DNA of 64,000 nucleotides from the NCBI RefSeq assembly GCF_014648175.1, contig NZ_BMQP01000012.1, positions 1 to 64,000 of the forward strand, given 5' to 3'. Source of the DNA: Planobispora rosea (GTDB lineage Bacteria; Actinomycetota; Actinomycetes; Streptosporangiales; Streptosporangiaceae). The notes under the pieces were generated by a model. That model searched no databases. It worked only from the letters and a program-made list of their open reading frames with translations, and had not been told where the DNA came from. A program made the translations under genes and the position numbers. Positions within the stretch are counted from its first letter, which is position 1. Each line of letters starts with the position of its first letter. Below, in pieces: positions 55,501 through 63,589 of this stretch.

Positions 55501-58500
55501 CGCCGAGCGGGAGGGCCGCCCGTACCAGCACGTCGTCCCGGCCGAGACCGCCCGCCCGGTGCTGGAGGTGGTCGACGCCGACGAGGAGCGGCTCGGCGAG
55601 GTCCTGGCCGAGATCCTCGCCCGCCCGTTCGACCTGGCCGCCGAGCTCCCCCTGCGCGCCACCGTCGTACGGCTGGACGCCCACGAGCACGTCGTGGCCC
55701 TGCTGCTGCACCACATCACCACCGACGAATGGTCCGACGGGCCGTTCCTGCGCGATCTGTCGGCCGCCTACGCCGCCCGCCGCGACGGGCGGGCGCCGCG
55801 GTGGGAACCCCTGCCGGTCCAGTACGTCGACTACACCCTCTGGCAGCGGGAACTGCTCGGCGACCGCTCCGACCCGGAGAGCCTGGCCGCGCGCCAGCTC
55901 GCCTACTGGGCCGAGGCCCTGAGCGGGGCGCCCGAGCAGCTCGAACTGCCGGCCGACCGGCCCCACCCGGCGCGGCCGAGCCCGGCCGGCGGGGAGCTGG
56001 TGGTCGAGCTGGACCCGCAGGACTGCGCGCGCCTGCGCGAGGTCGCCCAGCGGGCCGGGGCGAGCATGTTCATGGTGTGCCACGCGGCGGTCGCCGCGCT
56101 GCTGCACCGCCTCGGGGCCGGCGACGACCTCCCGCTCGGCGCGCCGGTCTCCGGCCGCACCGACGGAGCCCTGGACGAGCTGGTCGGCTTCTTCGTCAAC
56201 ACCCTCGTGCTCCGCACCGACGTGTCGGGCGACCCGACCTTCGCCGAGCTCGTCGGCCGGGTACGGGAGACCGCCCTGGCCGCCTTCTCCCACCAGGACG
56301 TGCCGTTCGAGGCCGTGGTGGAGGAACTGAACCCGGTGCGCTCGCCCGACCGCAACCCGCTGTTCCAGGTGATGGTCGGCTACCGCAACCGTACGGACGA
56401 CGGCTTCGCCATGGCCGGGCTGGAGGTGCTGCCGCAACCGGTCGAGGCCCGCACGGCCAAGTTCGACCTGGTGTTCGGCTTCGCCGAGGACGCCGGGAGC
56501 GGCCGGATCACCTGCGTGATCGAGTACCGCTCCGACCTGTTCGACCGGGCCACGGTCGCGACGCTGGGCCGCCGGCTGTCCGCGCTCGTCGGCGCGGTGG
56601 CCGCCGACCCGCTGCTCCCGGTCAGCGGCGTCGACGTGCTCATCGGGGCCGAGCGGGAGCAGGTCGTCACCGGTTTCAACCGGACCGACCGGGTGGTGGC
56701 CGAGGAGACCTTCCCCGGGATGTTCCGGCGGCGTGCGGCCGAGCGCCCCGGCGCCGTCGCCGTGGTGGACGGGCCGCGCTCGGTCACCTACGCGGAGCTG
56801 GACGCCCTGTCGGACCGCATGGCCCGGCTGCTGGCCCGCTGCGGCGTGCGCGCCGAGAGCGTGGTCGGCGTGGCGGTGCCGCGCTCGGTGGAGATGGTTG
56901 CCGTGATGCTCGGCGCGAACAAGCTGGGCGCCGCCTTCCTCCCGCTCGACCTCGCCCATCCCGCCGATCGCCTGGCCTACATGCTCGGTGACGCGCGGGC
57001 GGCGGTCGTCGTGGCGACCGAGCAGGTCGCGGGCAAGGTCCCGGAGGTCGAGGGGGTGCGCACCCTGCTGCTCGACGCCCCCGAGGCCGCCTCCGCGATC
57101 GCTCCCGGGGCCGCCGGGGAACCGGCCGCGGGCGGGGCGGGCGGGCCGTTCCCGCCGGTCGCCATGGACCAGGCCTCCTACGTCATCTACACCTCGGGCT
57201 CGACCGGACGGCCCAAGGGCGTCGTCGTCCCGCACGAGGGGATCGGCAGCCTGGTGGCCACGGCCGTGGACCGGATGGGCCTGACCCCCGACAGCCGGGT
57301 GCTGCAGTTCGCCTCGATCGGCTTCGACGTGACCATCTTCGAGCTGTCCATGGCGCTGTGCCACGGCGGGTGCCTGGTGCTCGTCCCCGACGAGGCCCGG
57401 GTGCCCGGCCGTGAGCTGACCGACTTCATGAACGAGCAGCGGATCACCCACGCGATCCTGCCGCCCTCGCTGGTCGCGGCCCTGCCCGCGGGGTGCGAGC
57501 CGCCGGCGGGGGCCACCGTACTGGTCGGCACCGAGACCGTGCCGCCTGCCGTGATCGCGCGGTGGGCCGGTCACCTGCGGCTGCTGGCGGCCTACGGGCT
57601 GACCGAGGCGACGGTGAACTCGACGTTGTGGCCGGCCGAGCCGGGCTGGTCCGGGGCGGTGCCCATCGGCGTGCCCGACCCCAACACCCGCGTGTACGTG
57701 CTGGACGCGCGCCTGAGGCCGGTCCCGCCCGGCGTGCCCGGGGAACTGTACGTCACCGGTCGCGGGCTCGCCCGGGGTTACCTGGGACGGCCCGGCCTGA
57801 GCGCGGAACGGTTCGTCGCCTGCCCCTTCGGCCCGCCCGGAACGCGGATGTACCGCACCGGCGACCGGGCGCGCTGGCGTGCCGACGGCAACATCGACTT
57901 CCTCGGCCGGACCGACGACCAGGTGAAGATCCGCGGCTTCCGCATCGAGCCGGGTGAGATCGCCGGGGCGATGACCCGGCATCCGGGCGTCGCCCAGGCG
58001 GCGGTCGTGGTGGACCGGAGCGGGCGGGAGCCGAGGCTGGTCGGCTACGCGGTCCCCAGCCGCGACGGGATCGGGGACGGCACCACTTCCGGTGCCGCGG
58101 GTGCCGGGAGCGGGGCCGGAAGCGATGCTGGAAGCGGGGCCGGAAGCGGTGCCGGAAGCGGAGGCGGAAGCGGAGGCGGGGCCGGGCTTCCGCTCGATCC
58201 GGCCGGGATCCGGGCCCGCGTGGCGGAGCTGCTCCCGGACTACATGGTCCCGGCCGTCGTGGTGGTGCTCGACGGGCCGCTCCCGCTCACGCCCAACGGC
58301 AAGCTGGACCGCCGGGCGCTGCCCGCGCCCGACTGGTCGGCGCTGACCGGCGCGGCCCGCCCCGCCACCGCCCGGCAGCGGGTCCTGGCGGAGCTGTTCG
58401 CCGAGATCCTCGAACTGCCCGAGGTGGGGATCCACGACAACTTCTTCCTTCTGGGCGGTCACTCGATGTCGGCGATGCGGCTGCTGGGCCGGGTCCGCAC

Positions 58501-60052
58501 GGTGCTGGACGCCGACCTCGCCCTGCGCGACGTCTTCGAGGCGCCCACGGTGGCGGCGCTGGCCGAGCGTCTGGCCGAGCGCCTGGGCGACCGGCTGGAC
58601 GGGGCCGGGGCAGACCCGGAGGAGGCCGGGAACCGCCGGCGTCCGCGGCTGGGCCGGGGCGACAGGCCGCGGGTCCTGCCCGCGGCACCGCCCCAGGAAT
58701 GGCAGTGGACGCGGTACCGGACCGGGATCGGGCGGGCCTACGACATGGCGTTCGCGCTGCGCGCACCGGGTGGCCTGGACACGGAGGCGCTCGCCGCCGC
58801 GCTGGCCGACGTCGCCGCGCGCCACGAGCCGCTCCGCACGGCTTTCACCGAGTACGGCGGGGGGCCCGGTCAGGGGCCCGCCGGACGGAACGGGCCGGCG
58901 GGCCGGGAACCGGCGGAGCCGAGCGCGGAGCCGGGCCGGGCACTCGTCCAGGAGCCCGTCGGGCAGGCGCTCGAACTCCTCCGGGTCGCCGACCTGGAGG
59001 AGGGGGTGCGCGCGCTGGCGGCCGAGGAACCGGATCTCGCCGGGCGCCCGCCGCTCCGGGCCCGGCTGCTCACCGACGGATCCGGGGCCCAGGCGCTTCT
59101 GCTGACGATGCACTACATCGGCGTCGACGAGTGGTCCGTCGTCCCGCTGATCCGCGACGTCGTCACCGCCTACGCGGCACGGCGCCGGGGAAGCGCCCCG
59201 GAGTGGAACGAGCTCCCGGTGACCTACGCGGACTACACGTCGTGGGCGCACGAACTGCTCGGCGGGGCCGGTGGGGTCGCTGAGCAGCAGCTCGGTTACT
59301 GGCGGGAGGCGCTGCGCGGGCTGCCCGCCGACCCCGCGCTGCCGTACGACCGGCCGCGTGAGCGGGGCCCGGACGGTCAGGGGACCGGTGGGCGGGGCTC
59401 CGCCGCGCGCGGCGACCACGTCGCCTTCGTGCTCGACCCGGCCCTGCACGGCGGCGTCGACGACCTCGCCGCCCGGACGGGCACCAGCATGTTCATGGTG
59501 CTCCAGGCGGCGCTGGCGACGATGCTGACCCGGCACGGCGCCGGGACGGACCTGCCGATCGCCTCGCTGGTGGCGGGCCGCACCGAGGAAGCGCTCACCG
59601 ATCTGGTCGGGTGCTTCTTCAACACGGTCATCCTGCGTACGGACACCTCCGGCGAGCCGACCTTCCGCGAGCTGCTCGCGCGCGTGCGGGAGACCGACCT
59701 GGCCGCGCTCGACCGGCAGGACGTCCCGTTCGGCCGGGTGGCGCGGGAGCTCCGCCTGCCCGCGCCGAGGGTGATGCTGGTCCATCACGAGCAGGCGCGG
59801 ATGGCGGAGACGGAGGACATCGGCGCGGTGTTCGAACCCGTCCCGACCGGGGCGCTCAACGCCGACCTGACGCTGAGCTTCTTCGAGCCGCGCGGCGACG
59901 GGCCCGTGGACTGCCTGCTGGAGTACGACACCGGTCTGTTCGACCGGGAGACGATCCAGCGGCTCGCGGACGACCTGGTCCGCATCCTGAAGACGGCGGT
60001 GGTCGACCCCGACCGGCCGCTGACCGGTGAGTCGAGGAGGAATGACCGTTGA
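43538..60052 (+). CDS. Four-module non-ribosomal peptide synthetase for a hydroxamate siderophore
   Basis: A 5504-residue cytoplasmic megasynthase, order C1-A1-T1-E1 / C2-A2-T2 / C3-A3-T3 / C4-A4-T4 / C5, with no thioesterase or reductase. All four A domains have intact cores ([19 protein letters not shown]) and all four carriers keep the phosphopantetheine Ser. A3 reads the ten-residue code DMENLGLINK, the one reported for N5-hydroxyornithine. Two of the five C domains (C3 and C5) lack the catalytic His. Monooxygenase, formyltransferase, importer, iron boxes and MbtH around it mark the product as a siderophore. Compared with the three-module coelichelin synthetase it has one more module plus a terminal C domain, as in erythrochelin-type enzymes. 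ATG 43538 is used; ATG 43547 is also possible. Confidence 0.95.
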   Translation: METMVEDGRALPLTGAQTGIWLAQQIEPDSPVYNIGCYVELSGSAGEENASAGEENASAGEENASAGEENASAGEENASAGEGAAPEGSDLRDGPEAVGGPDVTRLAAAVRRAVREAEALHAVFTEVEGRPVQTPRLPGDWAPAVLDLTGEPDPEAAAHAWMDADMARVADLACGPLFTHALLRIGPRRVWWYQRYHHLLTDGYGILQITARTAELYGAELAELGKSGDGVPAARDWSLRSLVAGDTAYRGSERYAADREFWHDRLAGLPDEPARLVECPPLQAARTLRRTVELSAERAERLREAAASAGVRLSRLAIAAMAAYLHRVTGEQDVVLGLPVTGRVDAALRDTPGLMSNVLPLRLAVRPDTTPAELVEAVAGDLREMAAHARYRGEDLARELGRPEGLRALIGPTVNVMPFHGEFRFGTLPGVIHYLSLGPVTDLSVAVFDRPAGQGLRVVFDVDAAVCGPEELAAHERRFLTVLEAMATALTGAPDRPLGVIDLTTDDERRLVLDRFAGTLPPVQELSWTAAFERRVAHAPDALALICESERLSYAELNVRANRLARLLRARGVRAEDVVAVAVPRSADMVVALLGVMKAGAAYLPLDLDHPADRVAYMIEDARARAVVSVTELAGELPELPEPRDACDPREPRGARETSVPRLLLDDPAVVAELAGLEDTDLTDLPDLAGPGLDRAAYVIYTSGSTGRPKGVVISHDGIGSLILTATERLGVDAASRVVQFASIGFDVAVWDLVMSLCVGGTAIIVPAGRRVAGEELTGYLAEHRATHMILPPSLVAALPAECELPEGGVLVVGTEAVPAELIARWGRRMRVVVAYGLTEATVNSTLWLADPDLPGPVPIGVPDPGTRCYVLDSALRPVPPGVVGELYVAGRGLARGYHGRPGLTAERFVSDPFGAPGDRMYRTGDRARWRPDGNIDFLGREDGQLKIRGYRIEPGEVESALMAHPAVAQAAVVAREDHRGVKRLVAYVTGSETRSRAVDPAELRSLAASTLPDYMVPGTIVVLDGVLPLTPNGKLDRRALPEPEWTAQAGGAAPSTPAERVLADLFAELLGLPSVGVHDSFFELGGDSIVAIQLVNRARRAGLVITPRDVFRLRTVAALARERAGQAPEQVHDPGVGTAPATPIIHWLRELVRSVGDGGPIDGFHQSVTLRVPADLTAELLTSALQAVLDHHGMLRARLRRTDGWTLEVPPPGTIRAADLLERVEADVNRPQAVDGSDAAAVIAEHRRRAAGRLAPEEGRMFQAVWLDAGRSAPGRLVLVAHHLVVDGVSWRILLADLAQAAQALAAGQPATLPPVGTSFPRWSRMLAADALTASRRAELETWRETLREPAPLLGLRPLDPAIDTAENERSLTVALPVDQTAPLLADLPAAYHGTVNDVLLTALAVAVARWRQDRPAGSGVGSGPGAGRGLLLELEGHGREQDELTGGDDPAGGADLSRTVGWFTSVFPVRIDAGDVDWAEFRAGGPVAGRALKRVKEQLRALPGSGLGYGQLRHLNGETAGALAAAPEPQLLFNYLGRFRADGSGEWRPADDAEPLTAGRDPRMPLSRPLEINAVVRDGTRGPELSATWSWPDGILDHAGVADLAGLWLEALRGLTAHLAAPDAGGHTPSDFPLVEIGQDEIDELEAAPHGLRDVLPVTPLQQGLFFHTLFDESASDVYTVQQIIELTGVAGDTGNAGDAGNAAGAGRDAVDGAAGGALHRAVQGLLERHPLLRAGFRQRPDGRVVQFVPDTVTVPWREIDALRPEDGTARTAETGRSPEEIVRAVAEEERAHRFDLAAPPLTRAVFVRGADRHWLVLTLHHLVADGWSVPIMLRDLLAGYRAGGEEAGGAGTGAERTGGTVADVRAAGSLCREYFSWLRGRDREAAREAWRRALSGLEEPTLLARAVRGAVPEGEAAPGPIGQVRAELTAELTAELTAWARARGLTLSTVIQGAWGLLTGRLTGRHDVVFGTTVSGRQAAVEGVESMVGLLVNTLPVRVTWRPDEHPADLLARLQDAQAELLDHQHLGLAEIQRLAGFTDPDTRSLFDTLVVIENYPVTGDLRAPGGAFEITGVDIRDASHYPLSLTVVPGDRLDLRLDYDTERFDAGTAASLPAGLIRLLEEMVAGPDRPVGRFDLLSAADRDRAALTGVVRQVPEETLATVFAARVAASPGATALVSGAEEVSYAELDRRAGDLARRLAARRIGAGQFVAVAVPRSIEMVVALLGVLKSGAAYVPLDVEYPADRLAFMLADCGARAVVTTEETAARLPEAYGVERVMIDAGGTTAAGRERTGSEPTGPENAEPAGPESTEAGTGSGTPVSRPATPGDPAYLIYTSGSTGRPKGVVVTHRAIISHLAWAQGEFGLDSGDRMLQQASASFDASVWQIFWPLSTGAAVVLAEPGGHFDPVYLAGLIQERRVTVLDIVPSMIQAFLATEEVAGDSAWAASLRKVFGGAEALTAGVAHRWRELTGVPVDNCYGPTEATVQVTWQDGFSRPGSRLSEPPPPGARTSGGEAVPIGGPVWNTRLYVLDACLRHVPEGVPGELYIAGDQVALGYHGRPGLTGERFVADPYGPPGTRMYRTGDLVRRRPDGVLEYAGRTDHQVKIRGNRVELGEVEARLAGEPGVARAVAAVHGSGATARLIGYALPEPGARLDGAALRSALAAALPAPMVPAAVVVLDALPLTPNGKVDRAALPVPEAAGAARRQVRAPRTEREALLCQIFTEVLGIEAGADDDFFVLGGDSIASIAVSGRARRAGLPLSPRDVFAHRTPAALAAALTETPPGTPPGTPAEATAAGTQAADSVPAARAGQTDLIRLTAAEGDRVRQASPVPVEDVWPLSPLQEGIFFHSTYDAGDADAVDVYTSQDVFTFAGRIDADRLRAACAALLARNPSLRAGFTGEGLSRTVQFIGADVPSPVREIDLSHLPAAERAERVAALLAEDRTRRFDLADPPLMRLLLLRLGDHDRLVVTHHLILWDGWSAWLFLEQLFALYDSAGDDRGLPVPGSYRDYLAWLAGQDAGAALAAWRGALSGLAEPTLVRPADDGLRPVIPLNLDALLPAELGDRLRATAREHGLTLNTVLNAAWGLVLAAAVGRDDVVFGAAVAGRPVAVPEVENIIGMFLNTVPVRISFDPREPVLDLLRRVQDERVALMPYEHLGLGELQRESGHRRLFDTLFVLRDAGGEERMTAFMRDNGIVDVTGIDATHYPLTLIVTQGSRLRVTLSYRPDAFGADEAAVLLERYTAVLERLVDGPAERTGALDLLLPGERRSLGAEWDATRRPLPPVTVAELLAERAARTPEETALVFGAERLTYAELDARINRMARLLLAYGAAPERVVALALPRSADMVVALFAVLQTGAAYLPLDLEYPAERLEFMLQDTVPACVVTTTAVAATLPDTGVARVLLDDPATVAALAELPAGEPADDERPAFARHLPHRLEHPAYVIFTSGSTGRPKGVVTPYRGLTNMQFNHREAIFDPAIAAAGGRRLRIAHTVSFAFDMSWEELLWLVEGHEVHICDENLRRDAEALVAYCDRERVDVVNVTPTYAHHLIEEGLLDGHRPPLVLLGGEAVSETVWSTLRDTPGTFGYNLYGPTEYTINTLGASTGDSPTSTVGRPIWNTRAYVLDSALRPVPPGTPGELYISGVGLARGYHRRPGLTAASFVADPFGDEPGARMYRTGDLVRRRPDGNLDFLGRTDDQVKIRGYRVELGEIGAALEDHPLVSHAAVVADASGPGGAKRLVGYVVPQDHAVPQDHAVPQDHAVPRDERATEGAGTGDLVTVLRESLKARLPGYMIPAALMVVDRLPLTVNGKLDVRALPRPAVTAGGGRSRPPRSPREEVLCALFAELLGAERVGIDDDFFDLGGHSLLATRLISRARAALGAELAIRDLFEAPTVAELAARVAAAGAVRRPALVPAAVRPEEPPLSSAQQRLWVIEQLEGPSAVYNFPLVIRLRGALDVEALRAALADVAGRHEALRTLVAEREGRPYQHVVPAETARPVLEVVDADEERLGEVLAEILARPFDLAAELPLRATVVRLDAHEHVVALLLHHITTDEWSDGPFLRDLSAAYAARRDGRAPRWEPLPVQYVDYTLWQRELLGDRSDPESLAARQLAYWAEALSGAPEQLELPADRPHPARPSPAGGELVVELDPQDCARLREVAQRAGASMFMVCHAAVAALLHRLGAGDDLPLGAPVSGRTDGALDELVGFFVNTLVLRTDVSGDPTFAELVGRVRETALAAFSHQDVPFEAVVEELNPVRSPDRNPLFQVMVGYRNRTDDGFAMAGLEVLPQPVEARTAKFDLVFGFAEDAGSGRITCVIEYRSDLFDRATVATLGRRLSALVGAVAADPLLPVSGVDVLIGAEREQVVTGFNRTDRVVAEETFPGMFRRRAAERPGAVAVVDGPRSVTYAELDALSDRMARLLARCGVRAESVVGVAVPRSVEMVAVMLGANKLGAAFLPLDLAHPADRLAYMLGDARAAVVVATEQVAGKVPEVEGVRTLLLDAPEAASAIAPGAAGEPAAGGAGGPFPPVAMDQASYVIYTSGSTGRPKGVVVPHEGIGSLVATAVDRMGLTPDSRVLQFASIGFDVTIFELSMALCHGGCLVLVPDEARVPGRELTDFMNEQRITHAILPPSLVAALPAGCEPPAGATVLVGTETVPPAVIARWAGHLRLLAAYGLTEATVNSTLWPAEPGWSGAVPIGVPDPNTRVYVLDARLRPVPPGVPGELYVTGRGLARGYLGRPGLSAERFVACPFGPPGTRMYRTGDRARWRADGNIDFLGRTDDQVKIRGFRIEPGEIAGAMTRHPGVAQAAVVVDRSGREPRLVGYAVPSRDGIGDGTTSGAAGAGSGAGSDAGSGAGSGAGSGGGSGGGAGLPLDPAGIRARVAELLPDYMVPAVVVVLDGPLPLTPNGKLDRRALPAPDWSALTGAARPATARQRVLAELFAEILELPEVGIHDNFFLLGGHSMSAMRLLGRVRTVLDADLALRDVFEAPTVAALAERLAERLGDRLDGAGADPEEAGNRRRPRLGRGDRPRVLPAAPPQEWQWTRYRTGIGRAYDMAFALRAPGGLDTEALAAALADVAARHEPLRTAFTEYGGGPGQGPAGRNGPAGREPAEPSAEPGRALVQEPVGQALELLRVADLEEGVRALAAEEPDLAGRPPLRARLLTDGSGAQALLLTMHYIGVDEWSVVPLIRDVVTAYAARRRGSAPEWNELPVTYADYTSWAHELLGGAGGVAEQQLGYWREALRGLPADPALPYDRPRERGPDGQGTGGRGSAARGDHVAFVLDPALHGGVDDLAARTGTSMFMVLQAALATMLTRHGAGTDLPIASLVAGRTEEALTDLVGCFFNTVILRTDTSGEPTFRELLARVRETDLAALDRQDVPFGRVARELRLPAPRVMLVHHEQARMAETEDIGAVFEPVPTGALNADLTLSFFEPRGDGPVDCLLEYDTGLFDRETIQRLADDLVRILKTAVVDPDRPLTGESRRNDR
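43553..48420 (+). other. NRPS module 1: C1-A1-T1-E1
   Basis: C1 (to about 45050) keeps HHLLTDG (His at 44126-44131) and opens [15 protein letters not shown], a starter-like C domain; its donor is unknown. A1 (about 45100-46660) reads D-V-W-I-V-G-A-V-N-K by alignment to GrsA positions. T1 has LGGDS with Ser at 46802-46804. E1 (about 46960-48410) has HHLVVDG (47384-47404) and should make the first residue D. A1 closely resembles A4. Confidence 0.85.
43667..43789 (+). repeat. 21-nt tandem repeat in the C1 domain (SAGEENA)
   Basis: Five near-identical 21-nt units (43667-43771) plus a partial sixth encode SAGEENA repeats. The insert falls between the first strand and first helix of C1, a surface loop that is only a few residues in most C domains. 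Confidence 0.95.
48480..51900 (+). other. NRPS module 2: C2-A2-T2 (GGDS carrier without epimerase)
   Basis: C2 starts [13 protein letters not shown], the style of DCL domains, as expected after E1, and keeps HHLVADG (49004-49024). A2 reads D-A-W-D-F-G-C-V-Q-K; Asp at position 278 suggests a basic side chain but no exact match is known to me. T2 carries LGGDS (Ser at 51779-51781), the form usual before an E domain, yet the next domain is C3. Confidence 0.8.
52050..55270 (+). other. NRPS module 3: C3-A3-T3 (hydroxyornithine)
   Basis: C3 begins [15 protein letters not shown], again DCL-like. Its core reads H-H-L-I-L-W-D-G (52466-52489); counted back from Asp, the catalytic His position is Leu2979. 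A3 code D-M-E-N-L-G-L-I-N-K equals the published hydroxyornithine code. T3 has LGGHS (Ser at 55157-55159). Confidence 0.85.
54791..54844 (+). repeat. 18-nt tandem repeat in A3 (VPQDHA)
   Basis: GTTCCCCAGGACCACGCC occurs three times in perfect tandem, then decays to GTTCCCCGGGACGAG. It lies in the C-terminal subdomain of A3, in the loop after RLVGYVV. Confidence 0.95.
55320..58580 (+). other. NRPS module 4: C4-A4-T4
   Basis: C4 is LCL-like ([16 protein letters not shown]) with HHITTDE (55709 onward), catalytic His intact. A4 reads D-V-F-I-L-G-A-V-N-K, sharing seven of nine variable positions or conservative changes with A1. T4 has LGGHS (Ser at 58463-58465). A long GSGAGS-rich insert at 58084-58190 occupies the same loop as the A3 repeat. 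Confidence 0.85.
58084..58190 (+). repeat. Gly/Ser/Ala low-complexity insert in A4
   Basis: Imperfect 12- to 18-nt units of GCCGGAAGCGG type encode an [15 protein letters not shown]-like tract. It is in the A4 C-terminal subdomain between the GYAVPSR strand and the next helix. Confidence 0.85.
58670..60040 (+). other. NRPS terminal condensation-like domain C5
   Basis: A full-length C domain closes the protein. Its core reads H-Y-I-G-V-D-E (59111-59131), so the catalytic second His is Tyr5193 and the Gly is Glu. [13 protein letters not shown] and [11 protein letters not shown] retain the later C-domain motifs. It occupies the place of a thioesterase and might guide release or cyclisation without His catalysis, or be inert. 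Confidence 0.8.
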
Positions 60053-60279
60053 GCGGCAACCCGTTCGAGGATTCCGAGGGCCGTTTCCTGGTTCTCGTCA
60101 ACGACGAGGGCCAGCACTCGCTCTGGCCGTCCTTCGCCGAGGTTCCGGCGGGCTGGGAGAAGGTCTTCGGCGAGGAGTCCCGGGACGCGTGTCTGGAGTA
60201 CGTGGAGACGAACTGGACGGACATGCGTCCCCGCAGTCTCGCCGAGGCCATGGAGCGGGCGGGGACCGCCCGGACCTGA
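60049..60279 (+). CDS. MbtH family protein
   Basis: A 76-residue NRPS chaperone. [36 protein letters not shown] and [12 protein letters not shown] are the conserved MbtH blocks with the Trp residues that grip the A-domain C-terminal part. It binds and activates adenylation domains of the adjacent synthetase. The start is TTG 60049, overlapping the NRPS stop (TTGA), with GAGGAGG upstream; an ATG at 60042 is out of frame. Coupling to the NRPS gives matched expression. Confidence 0.95.
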   Translation: MSGNPFEDSEGRFLVLVNDEGQHSLWPSFAEVPAGWEKVFGEESRDACLEYVETNWTDMRPRSLAEAMERAGTART

Positions 60280-60295
60280 GCAGGGCGCCCAACCT

Positions 60296-60324
60296 GTCCC
60301 GGAGCGGGACCGGCGTGCCCGGTC
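60296..60324. terminator. Double hairpin after MbtH
   Basis: GTCCCG/CGGGAC (60296-60301, 60305-60310) and the overlapping GACCGG/CCGGTC (60308-60313, 60319-60324) could form mutually exclusive stems between the convergent MbtH and NmrA-type genes. Confidence 0.45.
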
Positions 60325-61147
60325 AGGCGGTCCAGTCGGGGCGGGCGGCCCATTCCTCGACGGTCGTGGCACCGGGACGGAACAGCCCGTCCGGGAGCGG
60401 CGGGGGAGGGGCGTCCGTGCTCCGCGCGTAGATCCCGGCCACCCCGGCCGCCGCCGCGGCCCCCATGACGGGTTCGATCAGCCGGCCGTACTCGGCGGGC
60501 TCGACCTGCGTGTAGCGGACCGGCCGCCCGGTCGCCGTCGCGACGGCCGCGGCGAGCCGGTCGCCGGTGACGGCGTCGGGGCCGCCGACGACCAGGCGCT
60601 CCGGGGGCCGGGCGTCCGCCAGCACCGCCGCGACGACGTCGCCCACGTCGTCGAGCGTCACCCACGGTACGGGGGCCTGCGGCGGCAGGGGGTAGGCCAG
60701 CTCACCGCGGTCGCGCACCCGCCGTACCGACCACGGCTGCAGAAGATTCTCCAGGTACGGCCCGGCGGGACCGACCACGGACGCCTGGCCCACCCGCTCC
60801 GGCAGCCGGTCGCCGAGCAGCACCCGGGCGTCGACGAAGGGTGCTCCGACGGGGGCGGGGGGAAGCGGCATCCCCGGGTTGAACACCGCCCGGGGCACGC
60901 CGGCCTTGCCGAGCGCGGCCAGCACCGACTCGGCCTGTTCGACGGCGATCGGATCGAACAGCTGAGGGAGCTGGACCACGACGGCGTCGGCGCCGTCGTA
61001 AGCCCGCAGCAGGGCGGCGGTGTCGGTGAGGTTCGCGGAACGGGAGTCCAGGGGGCGGATCCGGTGCCCGGCGGCCCGCAGCCTCCGGGCGATGTGCGAG
61101 CCCTGCGTGCCGGAGGCGCCGTGGACGGCGACGGTCATCTCTGTCAT
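60323..61147 (-). CDS. NmrA-like NAD(P)-binding protein
   Basis: A 274-residue atypical short-chain dehydrogenase. VAVHGASGTQGSHIARRL (residues 6-23) is the GxxGxxG dinucleotide-binding motif; the usual catalytic Tyr-x-x-x-Lys is not evident, as in NmrA redox sensors and NAD(P)H:quinone oxidoreductase-like proteins. VTLDDVGDVVAAVLAD is the later conserved block. It is divergent from an HxlR regulator, a common pairing for redox or quinone stress genes. Confidence 0.85.
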   Translation of the reverse strand: MTEMTVAVHGASGTQGSHIARRLRAAGHRIRPLDSRSANLTDTAALLRAYDGADAVVVQLPQLFDPIAVEQAESVLAALGKAGVPRAVFNPGMPLPPAPVGAPFVDARVLLGDRLPERVGQASVVGPAGPYLENLLQPWSVRRVRDRGELAYPLPPQAPVPWVTLDDVGDVVAAVLADARPPERLVVGGPDAVTGDRLAAAVATATGRPVRYTQVEPAEYGRLIEPVMGAAAAAGVAGIYARSTDAPPPPLPDGLFRPGATTVEEWAARPDWTA

Positions 61148-61168
61148 GCCGGTGAGGCTAGAGACGTT

Positions 61169-61185
61169 ACTTCATCTTTTGAAGT
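61169..61185. promoter_or_regulatory. Palindrome 1 in the NmrA/HxlR divergent promoter
   Basis: ACTTCATCTTTTGAAGT has perfect 6-bp arms around a 5-base centre. It is 22 bp from the NmrA-type start and AT-rich against its surroundings. Candidate HxlR operator. Confidence 0.7.
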
Positions 61186-61196
61186 AGGCACTTTTC

Positions 61197-61211
61197 CTGT
61201 AGTAACTACAG
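61197..61211. promoter_or_regulatory. Palindrome 2 in the NmrA/HxlR divergent promoter
   Basis: CTGTAGTAACTACAG is a perfect 7-1-7 palindrome ending two bases before the HxlR ATG, well placed for autorepression. Confidence 0.7.
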
Positions 61212-61213
61212 TC

Positions 61214-61606
61214 ATGGAAACAGTCCAGGTACGGAAGCCGATCACCCCCGAAGAATGTGCCGTGACCCGGACGCTGACCTTCGTCGGCAGCCGGTGGACC
61301 CCACTGGTGATCTGGCACCTGCTCGACGGGGCCAAGCGGTACGGGCAACTGGGCCGGCTCCTGCCCGGCATCAGCCCCAAGACGCTCGCCGACCGGTTGC
61401 AGACGCTGGAGGCGCAAGAGCTGATCACCCGTACGGTCCATCCGGAGAAGCCGCCCCGGGTGGAGTACGCCCTGACCGCGCGGGGCCGGGCACTCGGCGA
61501 GATCCTCGACTCGATCGCCCGGTGGGCGGAGGAGGAAGAGGACGGCACCGTGCGGCCGGGTCACGTGGGGCGGGTGTCCGACCAGGCCTCCCACAGCTTG
61601 GCGTAG
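61214..61606 (+). CDS. HxlR family transcriptional regulator
   Basis: A 130-residue winged-helix regulator. TLTFVGSRWTPLVIWHLLDGAKRYGQLGRLLPGISPKTLADRLQTLEAQELITRTV is the HxlR domain, and PPRVEYALTARG the wing. A Cys at position 15 (PEECAVTRTL) stands where redox- or aldehyde-sensing members such as HypR, QorR or YodB carry their reactive Cys. ATG 61214 is used because the domain starts there. Its 3' end overlaps the convergent ABC exporter gene by 46 bp. Confidence 0.9.
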   Translation: METVQVRKPITPEECAVTRTLTFVGSRWTPLVIWHLLDGAKRYGQLGRLLPGISPKTLADRLQTLEAQELITRTVHPEKPPRVEYALTARGRALGEILDSIARWAEEEEDGTVRPGHVGRVSDQASHSLA

Positions 61607-63558
61607 TGCCCTCCGGCGCGCACGAGTTCGTCGTGTGTGCCGCTCTCGGCCACCCTCCCGCCGTCGAGGACCACGATCCGGTCGGCCGCCGCGGCCTGGG
61701 TGAGCCGGTGTGCGACGACGAGCGCGGTCCGGCCCTCGATCGCGGCGGTCGCGGCCGCCTCCAGGGCACGGGCTCCCGCGCTCCCGGCCTCCGCGGTGGC
61801 CTCGTCGAGCACGACCGCCGGAGGGTCGGCGAGGACGAGCCTGGCCAGTGCGAGCTGCTGGGCCTGTGCGGCGGTGAGCCGGTGTCCGCTCTCGCCGACC
61901 ACGGTCTGCAACCCGTCGGGCAGGGCACGGGCCCACTCCAGCGCCCCGACCCGCGCCAGCGCGGCGCGCAGCTCCGCGTCGGCGGCCTCCGGCCGGGCGA
62001 GCCGGAGATCGTCGGCGAGCGGGCCGGTGAAGACGTACACCTCCTGGGTGACCAGCGCGACAGCGGGCCCCGCAGGGCTCGCGCCCCGCTCGGGCCGGCC
62101 GGGCTCCCCGCTCGGGCGGGACGGCCCCGCCTCCGGGCCGGACATTCCCGTGTCCCCGTCCGACCCGGGCGGCTGCGTGCCGCCGACGGTGATCGAGCCG
62201 CTGCCGGGCCGGTGGATCCCCGCGATGAGCTTGGCCAGCGTGGTCTTGCCCGCGCCGCTGGCCCCGACGAGGGCGACCCGTTCCCCGGCGGCGATGTCGA
62301 GGTCCACGCCGTGCAGCACCGGATGGCCCGCCCGGTAGGCGTACCCGACACCGGAGACGCGGATCGCGGGGGCGGCGCAGGCGCCCGGGTCCGGAACCCG
62401 TGGCGGGACCCGGTCCGGTCCGGGGGCGCGGTCCGTTTCCGGTGCCCCGTCCGTCACGCCGGCCACCCCGACCAGCCGTGCGAAGCCCGCGGTGGCGGCC
62501 TGGACGTCGTCGGCGAGGCCGAGAACGATGTTGATCGGTGTGAACAGGCTGTGGAAGTACAGCGCGGCGGCGCTGGCCGTACCGATGCTGACGTCGCCGT
62601 CCCGGACCAGCAGGAAGCCCGTCGCCAGCACCGCCGACAGGCCCACGAACTCGGCGAGGTTGAGCCGGGAGTAGAAGCGCGTCATCAGCCGGATGCCGCG
62701 CAGCGCCAGCTCCACCGCGGTCCGCGACCGCGTCTCGACGAGACCGACGTGCTCGCCGGTGAGCCGGAACGCCCGGACGGTGGCCGCTCCGCCGACCGTG
62801 CCCAGCAACTGCTGCTGCTGTTCGCCGACGGCGACGCGCTGGGCGGCGTACAGCGGGACCGCGCGGCGGGTGTACCACCGCACCGTGTGGATCTGGAACG
62901 GGACGGCCAGAAGCGCGACGAGCAGGAACCGCCAGTCCAGGATCGCCATGCCCACCAGGGTGAGGCCGAGCGTCAGCAGGGAGCGCGCCAGCGCGGGCAG
63001 CGCGTCGCGGACCGTGTTCGTGATCAGCGAGACGTCGTTGGTGACGCGTGAGGTCAGGTCGCCGGATCCGGCCAGCTCGACCCGTTCGAGGGGCAGGCGC
63101 AGGGCCCGCTCCACGAAACGCTCGCGCAGGGTGGCCAGCATGCCCTCGCCGAGCCGGGCGATGAGGGAGACGCCGGACGCGGTCAGCACACCCTGCACGA
63201 GCGCGATGGCCACCAGCCAGGTGACCGGGGCGGTGATCGCGGCGGCCGGCTCGCCCCGGTGGACCAGGTCGATGATGCGGCCGAGCACGGGGGCGGTGAG
63301 CAGCCCGATCGCGGTCGCGGCGATCATGACCGCGAAACCGCCCGCGGCCGCCGCCCGATGGGGTCGTGCCAGGCCGCGCACGGCCGCCCGCACCTGCGCC
63401 GCGGTCGCGACGGGCAGCAGTTCCCGGTCCTGCTCCTCCCGGTTGCCGGAGAGCCCGGCCCCGGACTCCCGGCCCTGCGTCCGGCCGGGGCCGGGCTCTC
63501 CGGTGCCCGGCTCCCCGGTCTGCCGCCCGCCGGGCCGGCGCTCGTCGGTCGTGCTCAT
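61561..63558 (-). CDS. ABC exporter half-transporter (membrane domain plus ATPase) with degenerate signature
   Basis: A 665-residue type-IV exporter half. After a hydrophilic Gly/Pro/Arg-rich tail (1-60) come six membrane segments and an ATPase with Walker A GASGAGKTT (about 432-440) and Walker B AVVLDEAT. The signature, normally LSGGQ, reads LTAAQAQQLALAR, as in the degenerate half of heterodimeric exporters. A Pro/Gly-rich insert lies between Walker A and the Q-loop (about 462-495). GGAGGA precedes the ATG. Close to the NRPS, it may export the siderophore, but no iron box is visible and the start of its operon is outside the window. Confidence 0.9.
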   Translation of the reverse strand: MSTTDERRPGGRQTGEPGTGEPGPGRTQGRESGAGLSGNREEQDRELLPVATAAQVRAAVRGLARPHRAAAAGGFAVMIAATAIGLLTAPVLGRIIDLVHRGEPAAAITAPVTWLVAIALVQGVLTASGVSLIARLGEGMLATLRERFVERALRLPLERVELAGSGDLTSRVTNDVSLITNTVRDALPALARSLLTLGLTLVGMAILDWRFLLVALLAVPFQIHTVRWYTRRAVPLYAAQRVAVGEQQQQLLGTVGGAATVRAFRLTGEHVGLVETRSRTAVELALRGIRLMTRFYSRLNLAEFVGLSAVLATGFLLVRDGDVSIGTASAAALYFHSLFTPINIVLGLADDVQAATAGFARLVGVAGVTDGAPETDRAPGPDRVPPRVPDPGACAAPAIRVSGVGYAYRAGHPVLHGVDLDIAAGERVALVGASGAGKTTLAKLIAGIHRPGSGSITVGGTQPPGSDGDTGMSGPEAGPSRPSGEPGRPERGASPAGPAVALVTQEVYVFTGPLADDLRLARPEAADAELRAALARVGALEWARALPDGLQTVVGESGHRLTAAQAQQLALARLVLADPPAVVLDEATAEAGSAGARALEAAATAAIEGRTALVVAHRLTQAAAADRIVVLDGGRVAESGTHDELVRAGGHYAKLWEAWSDTRPT

Positions 63559-63589
63559 CGGCGCGTTCTCCTCCGTGGGTTCCGTGCGG

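Noticed and set aside
47048-59788. Very long minus-strand reading frame (over 4200 codons) opposite the NRPS
   Set aside because: Arg/Gly/Pro/His-rich composition with no recognisable domains. It exists because third-position G/C in the NRPS removes stops from the opposite frame.
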